Assembly (NCBI RefSeq): GCF_026891035.1
Contig: NZ_JAPTGG010000007.1
Location: 1-64,000, forward strand
Source of the DNA: Dasania phycosphaerae
Lineage (GTDB): Bacteria; Pseudomonadota; Gammaproteobacteria; Pseudomonadales; Dasaniaceae
Direction of reading: 5' to 3'
DNA: 64,000 bases
In this document: positions 43,710-52,781 of the stretch, piece after piece
Numbering within the stretch: position 1 is the first letter of the stretch
Layout of the letters: every line of letters begins with the position of its first letter
Position numbers and translations under genes: made by a program
The notes under the pieces: generated by a model
Told to the model about the DNA's origin: nothing
What the model saw: the letters and a program-made list of their open reading frames with translations, nothing else
The model's database searches: none

Positions 43710-43907
43710 TCAGTGTTTATCATCAGGTTGTTTGGGCTTGTCGCCGAGGGCTGCCGATTTATTGGGCGTAGGCGGGTTAACATAAGTGGTCTTTAACCAC
43801 CAGGGCCGTGAGTCCATAGCCGTAGAGCCCCCTCTGCGGCAAGGCTGGCTATGGGGTTGTTGGCTTTTACGTCTATCGACAAAAATATCGCTGTTGCTAG
43901 GAGGCAT
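43710..43907 (-). CDS. Small basic protein with DRR and PWWL motifs, copy 2
   Basis: A 65-residue protein of unknown function. FVDRRKSQQ, CRRGG and SRPWWLKTTY align in order with the protein at 43,234-43,494. Pro/Asn-rich C-terminus. Same strand as copy 1 with 215 bp between. No homologues recalled. Confidence 0.5.
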   Translation of the reverse strand: MPPSNSDIFVDRRKSQQPHSQPCRRGGSTAMDSRPWWLKTTYVNPPTPNKSAALGDKPKQPDDKH

Positions 43908-44556
43908 AATGCTGGGGCGCTTAGAGCATATTATTGGGGATGGCTAAGCTTCATCATAAAACATGGTTCAGCTAAGCGATGAGATCTGAGTCACATTTGT
44001 TGGGGCTGGCAACAGCTGCAATAGTTGCGTTGATGAGATGGCTGGCGGGGTCCACGGCAGCTAATAGGGCTGGTAAGCAGTAAGGTTTTTGGGCTTAGTC
44101 AAAGCGCTGCAGCCTAGGCATTAAAAATAGTTTTAAAAAGGCTTGCCAAAGCCTAATAATTTAAGTATTTTGCCGCCCGATTTCAGTACTTGTTCGTTCC
44201 TTGAACGATTCTGAAAGTGATGTACCAGGCAGCCAAAAGTTGTGCTGGCACACATTGTAGGTACTAGCTAACCCCTTAGTTAGTAGACGGGATACTTTAG
44301 CCGTAAAGTCGGCATACATATGGGCCCCAACATTGAACACATTAAACTTACGCATCCGCTTCGCTCTTCCTAATTGCAGCATTATTACTGAGCCTTGAGC
44401 ACAGTTCTGATCATCCGATCATAAATTTCCTTAACTGTTAAACCGTTTTGAATTCCGTTTTGGCATAGCTTGCCCATGCGGGTTTATTGATCTGTATACG
44501 CTACGCATATGTTGATGTGTAGGGCATACGCCATGCCTACTATTTAGGGTATTAAA
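43908..44556. other. 649-bp gap upstream of the diaminobutyrate fusion gene
   Basis: No supported gene. A 73-codon minus-strand frame (44,161-44,382) was not accepted. There is a GATCAT-ccGATCAT direct repeat at about 44,408-44,421, and an AT-rich stretch leading to the fusion gene. The promoter for that gene is expected in the last 150 bp, but no motif was assigned. Confidence 0.4.
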
Positions 44557-47442
44557 ATGACTACTACGCTTGAGTTTGGCGAATCTCATATCGCTACTGC
44601 TATCTCAACTCAAATCCCGCACTTGGATGGTGTGTATGATTTGACGCCTGACCAGATATTATTGGATCAAGCTGAGCATGAATCCGAAGTGCGCTCTTAC
44701 CCGCGTCGCCTACCTATAGCCATTAAACGCGCCTATGGTGCTTTAGTGGAAGATACCCGTGGCCAAATATTTTTGGATTGCCTGGCCGGTGCTGGCACCT
44801 TGGCCTTGGGTTATAACCACCCAGAAATTAATCAGGCTTTAAAAGAGCAGCTGGACTCAGGCCTGCCCTACCAAACCCTAGATATTACTACCGAGGCGAA
44901 AAGACTTTTTATTCACCAAGTGAAAAAGTTTTTACCTGCTGAGTTTGCCAAAACCTGTGCCATACAGTTTTGTGGCCCATCGGGTGCCGATGCCGTAGAG
45001 GCAGCCATTAAGCTGGCCAAACAAACCACCGGCCGCAATACCATGTTTGCCTTCCGTGGTGCTTACCACGGCATGACCAATGGCACTATGGGTATGATGG
45101 GTAACTTAAATACCAAAGCCCGCCGCACCGGTTTAATGTCGGACGTGCACTTTATGCCCTTCCCCTATAGCTTACGCTGCCCCTTTGGTGCCGGTGGTGA
45201 TGAGGGTGCCCGCCAAGGTATACGTTACATAGAGCGCCTGCTTAACGATGACGAGGCCGGCATTATGAAGCCCGCCGCTATTATCGTTGAGCCTGTGCAA
45301 GGTGAGGGCGGTGTTATCCCTGCGCCCGCCTTTTGGCTGCGCGAGTTACGCAGAATTACCAGCGAGCACGGCATACTGTTAATTTTTGATGAGATCCAAT
45401 GCGGCGTGGCCAAGTCGGGTTACCGTTTTGCTTTTGAAGAGTCTGGCATCATGCCCGATATTTTATGCTTATCAAAAGCCATAGGTGGTGGCCTGCCCAT
45501 GTCTATCTTGGCCTTTAATAAATCCATAGATACTTGGAAGGCAGGTGAGCACACAGGTACTTTCCGCGGCAACCAATTGGCTATGGTTTCTGGTGCTAAA
45601 GCGCTAGAAATTATTATGCGCGACAACTTGGTAGAACACGCACGCGATGCCGGTTTGTACTTGCGTCAAGGCTTAGAAAAAATTCAAAGCCGGGTTAACT
45701 GTGTGGCAGAAGTACGCGGTAAAGGCTTAATGCTGGGCATGGAAATTGTACAGCCCAGTGGCGAGTGCAATAAATTTGGCGAGCCTATGTCTGCACCTAA
45801 ATTAACCTTAGCCATACAGCGCGCTGCTTTAGAGCGTGGCTTGATAGTAGAAAAAGGTGGCCGCGATGGTTCGGTCATCCGCTTCTTGTCGCCGCTAATT
45901 ATTAGCTACGAGCAAATCGACTTTGCCCTAAAGGTTATCGAAGAAGCTATTTTGGCAGCTGGCGGCGGCCTGCGTGCAGACGCTGGCCCGCAGCAAGCTT
46001 GGCGCAAGCATTTTATGCACACCGGCCCGCAGGGCAGTGATGAGTTTGCCAAGGTGATGAACCACACCACTCAGGCGATTAAAAAAGTGTTTGAGCAAGT
46101 GGACGCCCCTTATTCAGGCATGCAGCCCACTTTATTAGAGCAGGCCATACAGCAAGTAGACCTAAACAAAAGCAACGCAAACTTGCCGCAAGTAATAGAT
46201 GAGACCGCCGATTTAGTGGTGAAAAACTCTATTTTTGTGCAGCACCCCGATTGCATAGCGCATTTGCATACACCGCCTTTAATGCCCGCGATTGCGGCAG
46301 AGGCAATGATAGCTGCGCTTAACCAGTCTATGGACTCCTGGGATCAATCTTCCTCGGCAACCTATGTAGAGCAAAAGGTAATTGATTGGACTTGTGATAC
46401 TTACAACTTGGGCGACGAGGCCGATGGCATTTTTACCAGCGGCGGCACCCAAAGTAATTTAATGGGTATTATGCTAGCGCGCGATTGGATGGCCGATAAA
46501 ATCAGCCAGCACAGTGTGCAGCAATTGGGCCTGCCAGAGTACGCCGCTAAGCTGCGTATTGTGTGCTCTAAAAAGTCACACTTTACAGTACAAAAATCGG
46601 CATCGTTATTAGGCTTAGGTGAAGCTGCGGTTTGTGGCATAGCAACTAACAGCGACGGCACTATGAAAACGGAGCTGCTGGCTGAGACTATTGCCGACTT
46701 GCGCGCTCAAGGCTTAATCCCCTTTGCGCTTATAGGCACGGCGGGTACTACTGACCATGGTGCCATTGATAACCTAAGTGTCATGGCCGATATCGCCCAG
46801 CAAGAATCGCTATGGTTGCACGTGGATGGCGCCTACGGCGGTGCCCTGATGTTAAGCAGCCATAAAAACCGCTTGGCAGGTATAGAGCGCGCTGATTCTA
46901 TTAGCGTAGATTTTCACAAACTGTTTTATCAAACCATTAGCTGCGGTGCGCTATTGTTAAAAGATAAAGCTAAGTTTAAATACCTGTTGCACCATGCCGA
47001 TTACCTAAATCGCGAGCACGACAATTTGCCCAACTTGGTCGATAAATCTATTGCGACCACCAAACGCTTTGATGCCTTAAAAGTGTTTATGACTATGCAA
47101 AATGTTGGCCCGCAAGCCTTAGGTGAAATGTATGATCATTTGCTAGCGCAAACGCAGCAAGTAGCCGAGTTGGTGGCTAACACCGAAGGCTTTGAGTTAT
47201 TGGCTAAACCCGCGCTATCAACGGTATTGTTCCGCTGTGTACGCGGCACCGGTGACTTGGATGAGCTTAACCGCAAGTTAAGATTGGAGGCCCTGGTAAA
47301 AGGCGTGGCAGTATTAGGTGAAACCCGTGTTGATGATAAGTCGGCACTAAAACTCACCATACTCAATCCATGCTTAACCACCGCTGATTTTGAAGCTCTG
47401 CTGGTGAAAATTGATAACCTAGCATTGAGCTTGCTGGGCTGA
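44557..47442 (+). CDS. Diaminobutyrate aminotransferase / diaminobutyrate decarboxylase fusion
   Basis: A 961-residue two-enzyme fusion. Residues 1-455 are a class III PLP aminotransferase (GPSGADAVEAAIKLAKQTTG, IFDEIQCGVAKSGY, K307 in CLSKAIGGG), making L-2,4-diaminobutyrate from aspartate semialdehyde and glutamate. Residues about 530-961 are a group II PLP decarboxylase (TSGGTQSNLMG, HVDGAYGGALML, K788 in SVDFHKLFYQ), giving 1,3-diaminopropane. In Vibrio the same fusion feeds norspermidine synthesis, but the CANSDH and CANSDC genes do not follow here. The product may be a polyamine or a siderophore precursor. No frameshift seen. Confidence 0.93.
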   Translation: MTTTLEFGESHIATAISTQIPHLDGVYDLTPDQILLDQAEHESEVRSYPRRLPIAIKRAYGALVEDTRGQIFLDCLAGAGTLALGYNHPEINQALKEQLDSGLPYQTLDITTEAKRLFIHQVKKFLPAEFAKTCAIQFCGPSGADAVEAAIKLAKQTTGRNTMFAFRGAYHGMTNGTMGMMGNLNTKARRTGLMSDVHFMPFPYSLRCPFGAGGDEGARQGIRYIERLLNDDEAGIMKPAAIIVEPVQGEGGVIPAPAFWLRELRRITSEHGILLIFDEIQCGVAKSGYRFAFEESGIMPDILCLSKAIGGGLPMSILAFNKSIDTWKAGEHTGTFRGNQLAMVSGAKALEIIMRDNLVEHARDAGLYLRQGLEKIQSRVNCVAEVRGKGLMLGMEIVQPSGECNKFGEPMSAPKLTLAIQRAALERGLIVEKGGRDGSVIRFLSPLIISYEQIDFALKVIEEAILAAGGGLRADAGPQQAWRKHFMHTGPQGSDEFAKVMNHTTQAIKKVFEQVDAPYSGMQPTLLEQAIQQVDLNKSNANLPQVIDETADLVVKNSIFVQHPDCIAHLHTPPLMPAIAAEAMIAALNQSMDSWDQSSSATYVEQKVIDWTCDTYNLGDEADGIFTSGGTQSNLMGIMLARDWMADKISQHSVQQLGLPEYAAKLRIVCSKKSHFTVQKSASLLGLGEAAVCGIATNSDGTMKTELLAETIADLRAQGLIPFALIGTAGTTDHGAIDNLSVMADIAQQESLWLHVDGAYGGALMLSSHKNRLAGIERADSISVDFHKLFYQTISCGALLLKDKAKFKYLLHHADYLNREHDNLPNLVDKSIATTKRFDALKVFMTMQNVGPQALGEMYDHLLAQTQQVAELVANTEGFELLAKPALSTVLFRCVRGTGDLDELNRKLRLEALVKGVAVLGETRVDDKSALKLTILNPCLTTADFEALLVKIDNLALSLLG

Positions 47443-47503
47443 GCTAAGTTAAATTAAGCTAAGCTTATTACTGCAGCGCTTATTAAAACGCTGTGATAAA
47501 ACT

Positions 47504-47538
47504 AAAAAAATGATGGCCCTGTGCCATCATTTTTTTTT
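47504..47538. terminator. Terminator after the fusion gene
   Basis: AAAAAAATGATGGC, loop CCTGT, GCCATCATTTTTTTTT: a perfect hairpin with a T9 tail, 60 bp after the fusion stop. Symmetric A tract means it could act from both sides. Confidence 0.95.
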
Positions 47539-47630
47539 GCGCGTAATTCTTGTGCTATCACTCATTGCGGCTAGGCTGTTTGAGGGTACAGCTTTGCTGT
47601 AATGGATTAATTCTAAAAATTTAAGGATGA

Positions 47631-48545
47631 ATGATGAATACTCTCACGCTCAATGATGATCTCATGCTGCAGCTAAATATGCTGTTAGCGTCCATAGCCT
47701 ATGAAACCAGCCGCGCAGATATAGAAAGCCAGTTAAAAAACGTCACCTTATTAGGCCCCGAAGGCTTTGAGCTCAGTTGGTTTGGCCAAGGGGCGGGCAC
47801 GCAAATGTATGTGGCCAACCCGGTGGGTTCGCCAGCGAATTTTGTGGCCATACGCGGTTCGGTGATAGACCCCGCCACCGAGGCTTTTTGGGTGGACTGG
47901 TTGGATCTTAATATACGGGTGTTTCACCAAGTGCCTTGGCCCTATGCCAATGATGCCGTGCCTGCTAATGTCAAAATCGCAGCGGGTTCGGCAGCGGGGT
48001 TATTGGAGCTAACTGCTATGCGAGATACACAAACGTCGCTTAGCTTAATCAATTATCTCAGCACTCTAATGCCCAATATGTTGATGGTTAACGGTCACAG
48101 TTTGGGCGCAGCGCTAGCCACTGGCTTGGCCTTGCACTTGCAAAAACAAACTTCGCATTGGGTCTTGCCCTACACCTTTGCCGCGCCCACCATAGGTAAT
48201 ATTCCCTTTGCCCGTTATATGAATAATCAGTTTGCCGGCATGTACTTTGCCCGCACTTATAACACGCTGGATAATATCCCTAAGTTTTGGTCGGTGGCGG
48301 GCATTAATGCGGTACAGGCTTCGTTTAACCCTGGCCCTGCGATTCCGCTGTTAATTGATGCGCCTTTAGAAATAGTGAAGGGCATATTATGGGAGTTTGA
48401 GCATGGCTATGAGCATGTGCACGAAGGCGAGGGCAGGGCGCTGCAAGGTACGCCATCACTAAACGATAGCTGGTTGGAGGAAGTGGGCTTGCAGCACTCC
48501 CATCTTACCTATTTAAAATTATTGGGTTATCAGCAAGAGTACTAA
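47631..48545 (+). CDS. Class 3 lipase-family alpha/beta hydrolase
   Basis: A 304-residue hydrolase. The nucleophile elbow is VNGHSLGAALATG with S157; AAPTIGNIPFARYMN and a late histidine (EEVGLQHSHLTYL) fit the lipase class 3 fold. No signal peptide, so a cytoplasmic or unusual export route is likely. AAGGA precedes ATG at 47,631 (a second ATG is three bases on). It lies between two terminators and is therefore a single-gene unit. Confidence 0.85.
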   Translation: MMNTLTLNDDLMLQLNMLLASIAYETSRADIESQLKNVTLLGPEGFELSWFGQGAGTQMYVANPVGSPANFVAIRGSVIDPATEAFWVDWLDLNIRVFHQVPWPYANDAVPANVKIAAGSAAGLLELTAMRDTQTSLSLINYLSTLMPNMLMVNGHSLGAALATGLALHLQKQTSHWVLPYTFAAPTIGNIPFARYMNNQFAGMYFARTYNTLDNIPKFWSVAGINAVQASFNPGPAIPLLIDAPLEIVKGILWEFEHGYEHVHEGEGRALQGTPSLNDSWLEEVGLQHSHLTYLKLLGYQQEY

Positions 48546-48578
48546 GTTTATTTCAGCGTGGGGTGGTTGCCCTTGTGC

Positions 48579-48608
48579 AAAAGCCCGCTTACTAGGCGGG
48601 CTTTTTTT
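48579..48608. terminator. Terminator between the lipase and HPP genes
   Basis: AAAGCCCGC, loop TTACTAG, GCGGGCTTTTTTT: a perfect 9-bp hairpin with a T7 run, shared by convergent genes. Confidence 0.94.
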
Positions 48609-48627
48609 GACGCGAAAAATAAACAGT

Positions 48628-49563
48628 TTATTTGGGAATTACTTTAACCCAGCGCCCTAATTCTAATACCACTTCAAAGCTGGCCCACTGAGCAAACTCT
48701 TCCACGGTGCATATGCCTGATTGATTGGCGTTGTGGCCCGCTAAGTTTTTATAAATTAAACGGGCATTTTTGTCAGAGTTTTCGGTGGGCATGTCTAACA
48801 CCTGCCGTATACACCACTCCCTGCCTATGCCGGCATTGCTGTAGCAGCGCGTTACCCCTATATCTATAGGCTTACTGCGGCTGAGGCGTGAATGCGCCCA
48901 GGCTTTTTCAAATAATAAGGCCAGCTCTTCTGAGCTAACATCTATATAAGTATCCATGTCGTGCATGGCAGCCGATAAATCTTCGTGGTTTAAGTGCAGG
49001 GGCTGTGGGCTGGTGCTGGCTTTAGCGGGGGCCGCCATTAAGGCGTGAGGGTAGCGGCGCCAATAAAAACAATTATTAAAAATAAAGGCGATAGTCATAA
49101 TTGCCAGTACATTCAAAGCTATAGGGTTGAGCAAATAAGCATAACCCAGCTCGGCTATCTCTGGTCCACCAATCACGGCTGTTAGCGCTGTGGCACCCCC
49201 GGGTGGATGTATACAGCGCAAATAACTCATGGCGCCCACCGCTAGGCCCACTGCCAAGGCCGGTGCAATGGCGTACTGCCCCAAATATTTTTGGCAGCTA
49301 ATGCCTATAAATGCCGATACCGCATGCCCCATCACCACCGCCCAGGGCTGCGATAAAGTGCCGTGTGGTACCGCAAATAACAGCACCGCAGTAGCTCCCA
49401 TAGAGGCCACAATCAAGGTGGCCGCCCAGCCAGTAAATAGCAGTGTGGATAGGCCATAAATTGCAGCTATACCTAACAGTGCGCCAAGTGTAGAGATGAG
49501 TTTTTCTTTATGGCTGGTGGTGCTGTGCTCCAGGCCTATAAAGTGAGTGAATGTTTTTAACAC
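48628..49563 (-). CDS. HPP-family membrane protein with C-terminal extension
   Basis: A 311-residue protein. Residues about 20-170 hold four to five membrane segments with the family motif HPP (119-121, RCIHPPGGAT) and SMGATAVLLFAVPHG. HPP proteins are linked to nitrite transport in plastids and cyanobacteria; the role here is not known. After residue 180 comes a 130-residue soluble extension (YIDVSSEELALLFEKAW, EWCIRQVLDM) that I did not recognise. Convergent with the lipase gene. Confidence 0.85.
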   Translation of the reverse strand: MLKTFTHFIGLEHSTTSHKEKLISTLGALLGIAAIYGLSTLLFTGWAATLIVASMGATAVLLFAVPHGTLSQPWAVVMGHAVSAFIGISCQKYLGQYAIAPALAVGLAVGAMSYLRCIHPPGGATALTAVIGGPEIAELGYAYLLNPIALNVLAIMTIAFIFNNCFYWRRYPHALMAAPAKASTSPQPLHLNHEDLSAAMHDMDTYIDVSSEELALLFEKAWAHSRLSRSKPIDIGVTRCYSNAGIGREWCIRQVLDMPTENSDKNARLIYKNLAGHNANQSGICTVEEFAQWASFEVVLELGRWVKVIPK

Positions 49564-49772
49564 GGGCTTACCTTAATACATCAAGCAGAGCTGCAAGGGG
49601 ATGATGTGTGGATTGCAGCAAGTGCAGAAAATCTTGAGGCGGGCATGGTAAAGCTGTGGGGTGGACTGTGCAAATGTTATTCATAAATTGGGCAGTGAAG
49701 GTTTGCTTTCTTGCGTTTTAAAAAACACGCTCGATGTTTTAAATATAGGCTTACTTAAAAATACTAATGCAG
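49564..49772. other. Gap between HPP gene and tandem repeats
   Basis: About 210 bp with no gene or clear motif; expected to contain the HPP-gene promoter. Confidence 0.4.
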
Positions 49773-50403
49773 GTGGCGGATTAAACGGCAGGAAAGCCGT
49801 TTAACACAGCCGCTAGGCTGCCCGTAGGGTGAGTGCCAAGGATGGCATCCATGCATCGAACCGCAGTGGTTTGATTCCTTGCGATAGAAAAAAGAAAACC
49901 CGCACTCGTTGCCAAATATGGCTTTTTTAAAATAAATGATGTTGTGGCGGATTAAACGGCAGGAAAGCCGTTTAACACAGCCGTTAGGCTGCCCGTAGGG
50001 TGAATGCCAAGGACGGCATTCATGCATCGAACCGCAGTGGTTTGATTCCTTGCGATAGGAAAAAGAAAACCCGCACTCGTTGCCAAATATGGCTTTTTTA
50101 AAATAAATGATGTTGTGGCGGATTAAACGGCAGGAAAGCCGTTTAACACAGCCGCTAGGCTGCCCATAGGGTGAATGCTAAGGATGGCATCCATGCATCG
50201 AACCGCAGTGGTTTGATTCCTTGCGATAGGAAAAAGAAAACCCGCACTCGTTGCCAAATATGGCTTTTTTAAAATAAATGATGTTGTGGCGGATTAAACG
50301 GCAGGAAAGCCGTTTAACACAGCCGTTAGGCTGCCCGTAGGGTGAATGCCAAGGATGGCATTCATGCATCGAACCACTGTGGATCGATTCCTTGCGATAG
50401 AAA
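49773..50403. repeat. Four 171-bp structured tandem repeats beside tRNA-Phe
   Basis: Units start with GTGGCGGATTAAACGGC at 49,773, 49,944, 50,115 and 50,286, a period of exactly 171 bp. Each unit has the same series of hairpins: TTAAACGGC/GCCGTTTAA, CAGCC/GGCTG, TGCCA/TGGCA (in most copies) and ATCGAACC/GGTTTGAT. The first three end in GCCA-aata-TGGC-TTTTTT. The fourth runs into the tRNA terminator instead. Units differ by scattered single-base changes. The open frames across it are repeats of translated noncoding DNA. Confidence 0.95.
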
Positions 50404-50443
50404 AAAGAAAACCCGCACTCGTTGCCAAATGCGGGTTTTCTTT
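50404..50443 (-). terminator. tRNA-Phe terminator
   Basis: AAAGAAAACCCGC and GCGGGTTTTCTTT are perfect 13-bp arms around a 14-base loop, just downstream of the tRNA 3' end on the minus strand. The left arm and loop occur in each of the tandem repeats; only the copy next to the tRNA has the matching right arm. Confidence 0.88.
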
Positions 50444-50451
50444 AAGAATAA

Positions 50452-50527
50452 TGGTGCCCGGTGGCGGAATCGAACCACCGACACGGGGATTTTCAATCCC
50501 CTGCTCTACCGACTGAGCTAACCGGGC
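50452..50527 (-). tRNA. tRNA-Phe (GAA)
   Basis: 76 bases on the minus strand with encoded CCA. The acceptor arms GCCCGGT/ACCGGGC pair perfectly, the D-arm has AGCTCAGTCGGTAGAGC, the anticodon arm GGGGA-TTGAAAA-TCCCC gives GAA for phenylalanine, and the T-arm has GGTTCGATTCC. Close to the sequence of other gammaproteobacterial tRNA-Phe genes. Confidence 0.98.
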
Positions 50528-50610
50528 CTGCTGTATAACCCGTGATCAACTCAGCTGGGCTACAAGAGGCGCGTATTAAACAGTTTCAGCCGCGATGAGT
50601 CAAGCCCTTG

Positions 50611-50886
50611 TTAGGATTTGTTTTCGGGTACATAGCCTTCGGCTAGTTCGTAGTCGTCACCGCTGAGAAATTTGTCCATTTGCTCCTGCAAAAAGCTGCG
50701 GTCTTTGGCGTCCATCATGCTGAGGTGGCGTTCGTTAATCAGCATGGTTTGGTGTTTTTGCCATTCCTGCCAGGCCTGTTGCGAAACCTGCTCAAAAATT
50801 TCCTGGCCTTTGGGGCCGGGGTAAGGGGGGGCATTGAGGCCGGGTAATTCTTGCTGATATTTTTTACAAAATACGGTGCGTGCCAT
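50611..50886 (-). CDS. yggX: YggX iron-trafficking and oxidative-protection protein
   Basis: A 91-residue protein: ARTVFCKKYQQELPGL (the reactive cysteine), NERHLSMMDAKDRSFLQEQM, ending AEGYVPENK. It protects iron-sulfur clusters from oxidation; E. coli YggX is also 91 residues. ATG at 50,886 (MARTVF). It follows mutY, an iron-sulfur enzyme, on the same strand, the usual pairing in this group. Confidence 0.96.
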   Translation of the reverse strand: MARTVFCKKYQQELPGLNAPPYPGPKGQEIFEQVSQQAWQEWQKHQTMLINERHLSMMDAKDRSFLQEQMDKFLSGDDYELAEGYVPENKS

Positions 50887-50902
50887 GATGGGCTCCAAAA
50901 GA

Positions 50903-51949
50903 TTAGTTTAACTGGGCGAGTAGTTTTTTAATGGGCGCGGCTAGCCCCACATTGGCCGGTTGCGCCCTGTTATACCAGAGCTGCTGGCGTTCGGCTACTT
51001 GCTGGCTGTGTGCGCGCACTTTGATATGTACGGGGGTGATGTCTAAGTGGTAGTGGCTAAAGGTGTGGCGATAGCTGGGCCACTGCTGCTGTTTATCTAG
51101 GGTGATGAGCTTTTCATCCGCTAGGTGTTGGTCTATATGTTGGGGCGTTTCCAATTGTGGGAATATCCACAGCCCGCCCCAGATGCCGCTGTTGGGGCGT
51201 TTTTCCAGTAATAGCTCACCCTGTTCGTTTTCCAGAATCAGCATGCAAGTCGCCTTTACTGGCAGGGCTTTTTTGGGCTTTTTGCCGGGGTAGTCGGCTT
51301 GGTTCTGCTGGGCGTAGGCTAGGCAGTGTTGCTGCAGGGGGCAGCGTTCACACTGGGGCTTGCTGCGGGTGCATAGGGTGGCGCCTAAATCCATCATCGC
51401 CTGGGTGTAGTCGGCGATGCGCTTAGTGGGTTTGAGCGCTTCGGCTTGGTGCCACAGGGCTTTTAATACATCACCTTTGCCCGGCCAGCCGGCTATGGCG
51501 TAGCAGCGGGCCAACACGCGTTTGACGTTGCCATCCAAAATAGCGGCAACTTGGCCAAAGGCGATGGCGCTAATGGCTCCGGCGGTGGAGCGGCCTATGC
51601 CGGGCAGCTCGCAGAGGCTGGCCACATCACTGGGGAATTCGCCGCGCAGCTCATTGCAGACGATTTGCGCGCTTTTGTGCAGGTTGCGGGCGCGGCTGTA
51701 ATAACCCAGCCCTGTCCACAGGTGTAGCACCTCATCCTCACTGGCCTGGGCCAAGTCTTGCACGGTGGGTAGCTGGGCCATAAAGCGCTCAAAATAGGGG
51801 ATTACGGTGGCGACTTGGGTTTGTTGCAGCATGATTTCCGACACCCAAACCCGGTAGGGGGTGATGTTGTGCTGCCAGGGTAGGTCTTTGCGGCCATGCT
51901 GATCAAACCATTTGAGCACGGCTAGGCTGAAGTTAAAGGCTTTGGGCAT
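50903..51949 (-). CDS. mutY: A/G-specific adenine DNA glycosylase
   Basis: A 348-residue repair enzyme that removes A from A:8-oxoG pairs. Helix-hairpin-helix ELPGIGRSTAGAISAIAFG with the catalytic DGNVKRVLARC, [4Fe-4S] loop with C-x6-C-x2-C-x5-C (LCTRSKPQCERCPLQQHC), and a C-terminal NUDIX-like domain recognising 8-oxoG. ATG at 51,949 is chosen over a TTG 30 codons upstream because of the family start. Same-strand partner of yggX, 17 bp apart. Confidence 0.95.
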   Translation of the reverse strand: MPKAFNFSLAVLKWFDQHGRKDLPWQHNITPYRVWVSEIMLQQTQVATVIPYFERFMAQLPTVQDLAQASEDEVLHLWTGLGYYSRARNLHKSAQIVCNELRGEFPSDVASLCELPGIGRSTAGAISAIAFGQVAAILDGNVKRVLARCYAIAGWPGKGDVLKALWHQAEALKPTKRIADYTQAMMDLGATLCTRSKPQCERCPLQQHCLAYAQQNQADYPGKKPKKALPVKATCMLILENEQGELLLEKRPNSGIWGGLWIFPQLETPQHIDQHLADEKLITLDKQQQWPSYRHTFSHYHLDITPVHIKVRAHSQQVAERQQLWYNRAQPANVGLAAPIKKLLAQLN

Positions 51950-52096
51950 AAGTTGCTGGGGCTTATTAAGCTGGGCTGTTTGAAATGAGTGGGTGTAATC
52001 ATGCTGCGGTTTTTTTATAATAACCAACTTTACAGGCAAATACTCGGTTGCGGATTATTTTAATCGCGCTGAGGCTACAGTCGATTGGAGACTACT

Positions 52097-52690
52097 ATGG
52101 CGGACCGCAAGGCCACTGTTTCACGGGATACCCTAGAAACCCAAATCACGGTATCGATTAACCTCGATGGCACCGGCACAGGCAAGTTTGAAACGGGCGT
52201 GCCCTTTCTTGACCACATGATGGACCAAATTGCCCGTCACGGCATGATAGATTTGGATGTTAAGGCCAAAGGTGACCTGCACATAGATGATCACCACACC
52301 GTTGAAGATATAGGCATTACTATGGGGCAGGCCTTTGCCAAAGCCGTAGGCGACAAAAAAGGTATAGCCCGTTACGGCCACGCCTATGTACCCTTAGACG
52401 AGGCTTTGTCGCGGGTGGTAATCGATTTTTCTGGCCGCGCCGGTATGGAGTACCACGTGCCTTACACCCGTGGCAGCGTAGGTGGTTTTGATGTGGATTT
52501 ATTTTCAGAATTTTTTCACGGTTTTGTAAACCACGCGCAAGTCACTCTGCACATCGATAATCTGCGCGGCAAAAATACCCACCACCAAGCCGAAACAGTC
52601 TTTAAGGCTTTTGGTCGCGCCCTGCGCATGGCGTTAACACCAGATGAGCGCATGGCAGGTATTATGCCTTCCACTAAAGGCGCTTTGTGA
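52097..52690 (+). CDS. hisB: Imidazoleglycerol-phosphate dehydratase
   Basis: A 197-residue manganese enzyme of histidine synthesis (step 6). Metal motifs DHHTVEDIGITMG and HHQAETVFKAFGRAL are intact. It is the stand-alone dehydratase, not fused to the phosphatase as in E. coli. ATG at 52,097 (MADRKATVSR), not the TTG four codons before. First of a hisB-hisH-hisF group. Confidence 0.97.
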   Translation: MADRKATVSRDTLETQITVSINLDGTGTGKFETGVPFLDHMMDQIARHGMIDLDVKAKGDLHIDDHHTVEDIGITMGQAFAKAVGDKKGIARYGHAYVPLDEALSRVVIDFSGRAGMEYHVPYTRGSVGGFDVDLFSEFFHGFVNHAQVTLHIDNLRGKNTHHQAETVFKAFGRALRMALTPDERMAGIMPSTKGAL

Positions 52691-52781
52691 TTTTTGTATA
52701 CGCCGTTCTTTAGCTTAAAGCGCGGCGTTATTCTTGTACCGTTTTATTTTTATAGACACTTTTATTTAGGCTGGCTGGTTC

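Noticed and set aside
44161..44382. 73-codon minus-strand frame upstream of the diaminobutyrate fusion gene
   Set aside because: No recognisable domain, no good ribosome-binding site and an unusual composition (Thr/Ser/Arg mix). The region more likely holds the fusion-gene promoter.
49764..50369. Minus-strand frames of 87 and 63 codons with repeated HSPYGQP and CVKRLSCRLIRH
   Set aside because: They are translations of the 171-bp repeat. Sequence is better explained by conserved RNA hairpins than by codons.
49773..50403. CRISPR array or integron attC array
   Set aside because: There are no unique spacers: the whole 171-bp unit repeats. No paired attC core sites, cassette genes or integrase were seen, although GTTTAAC occurs in each unit.
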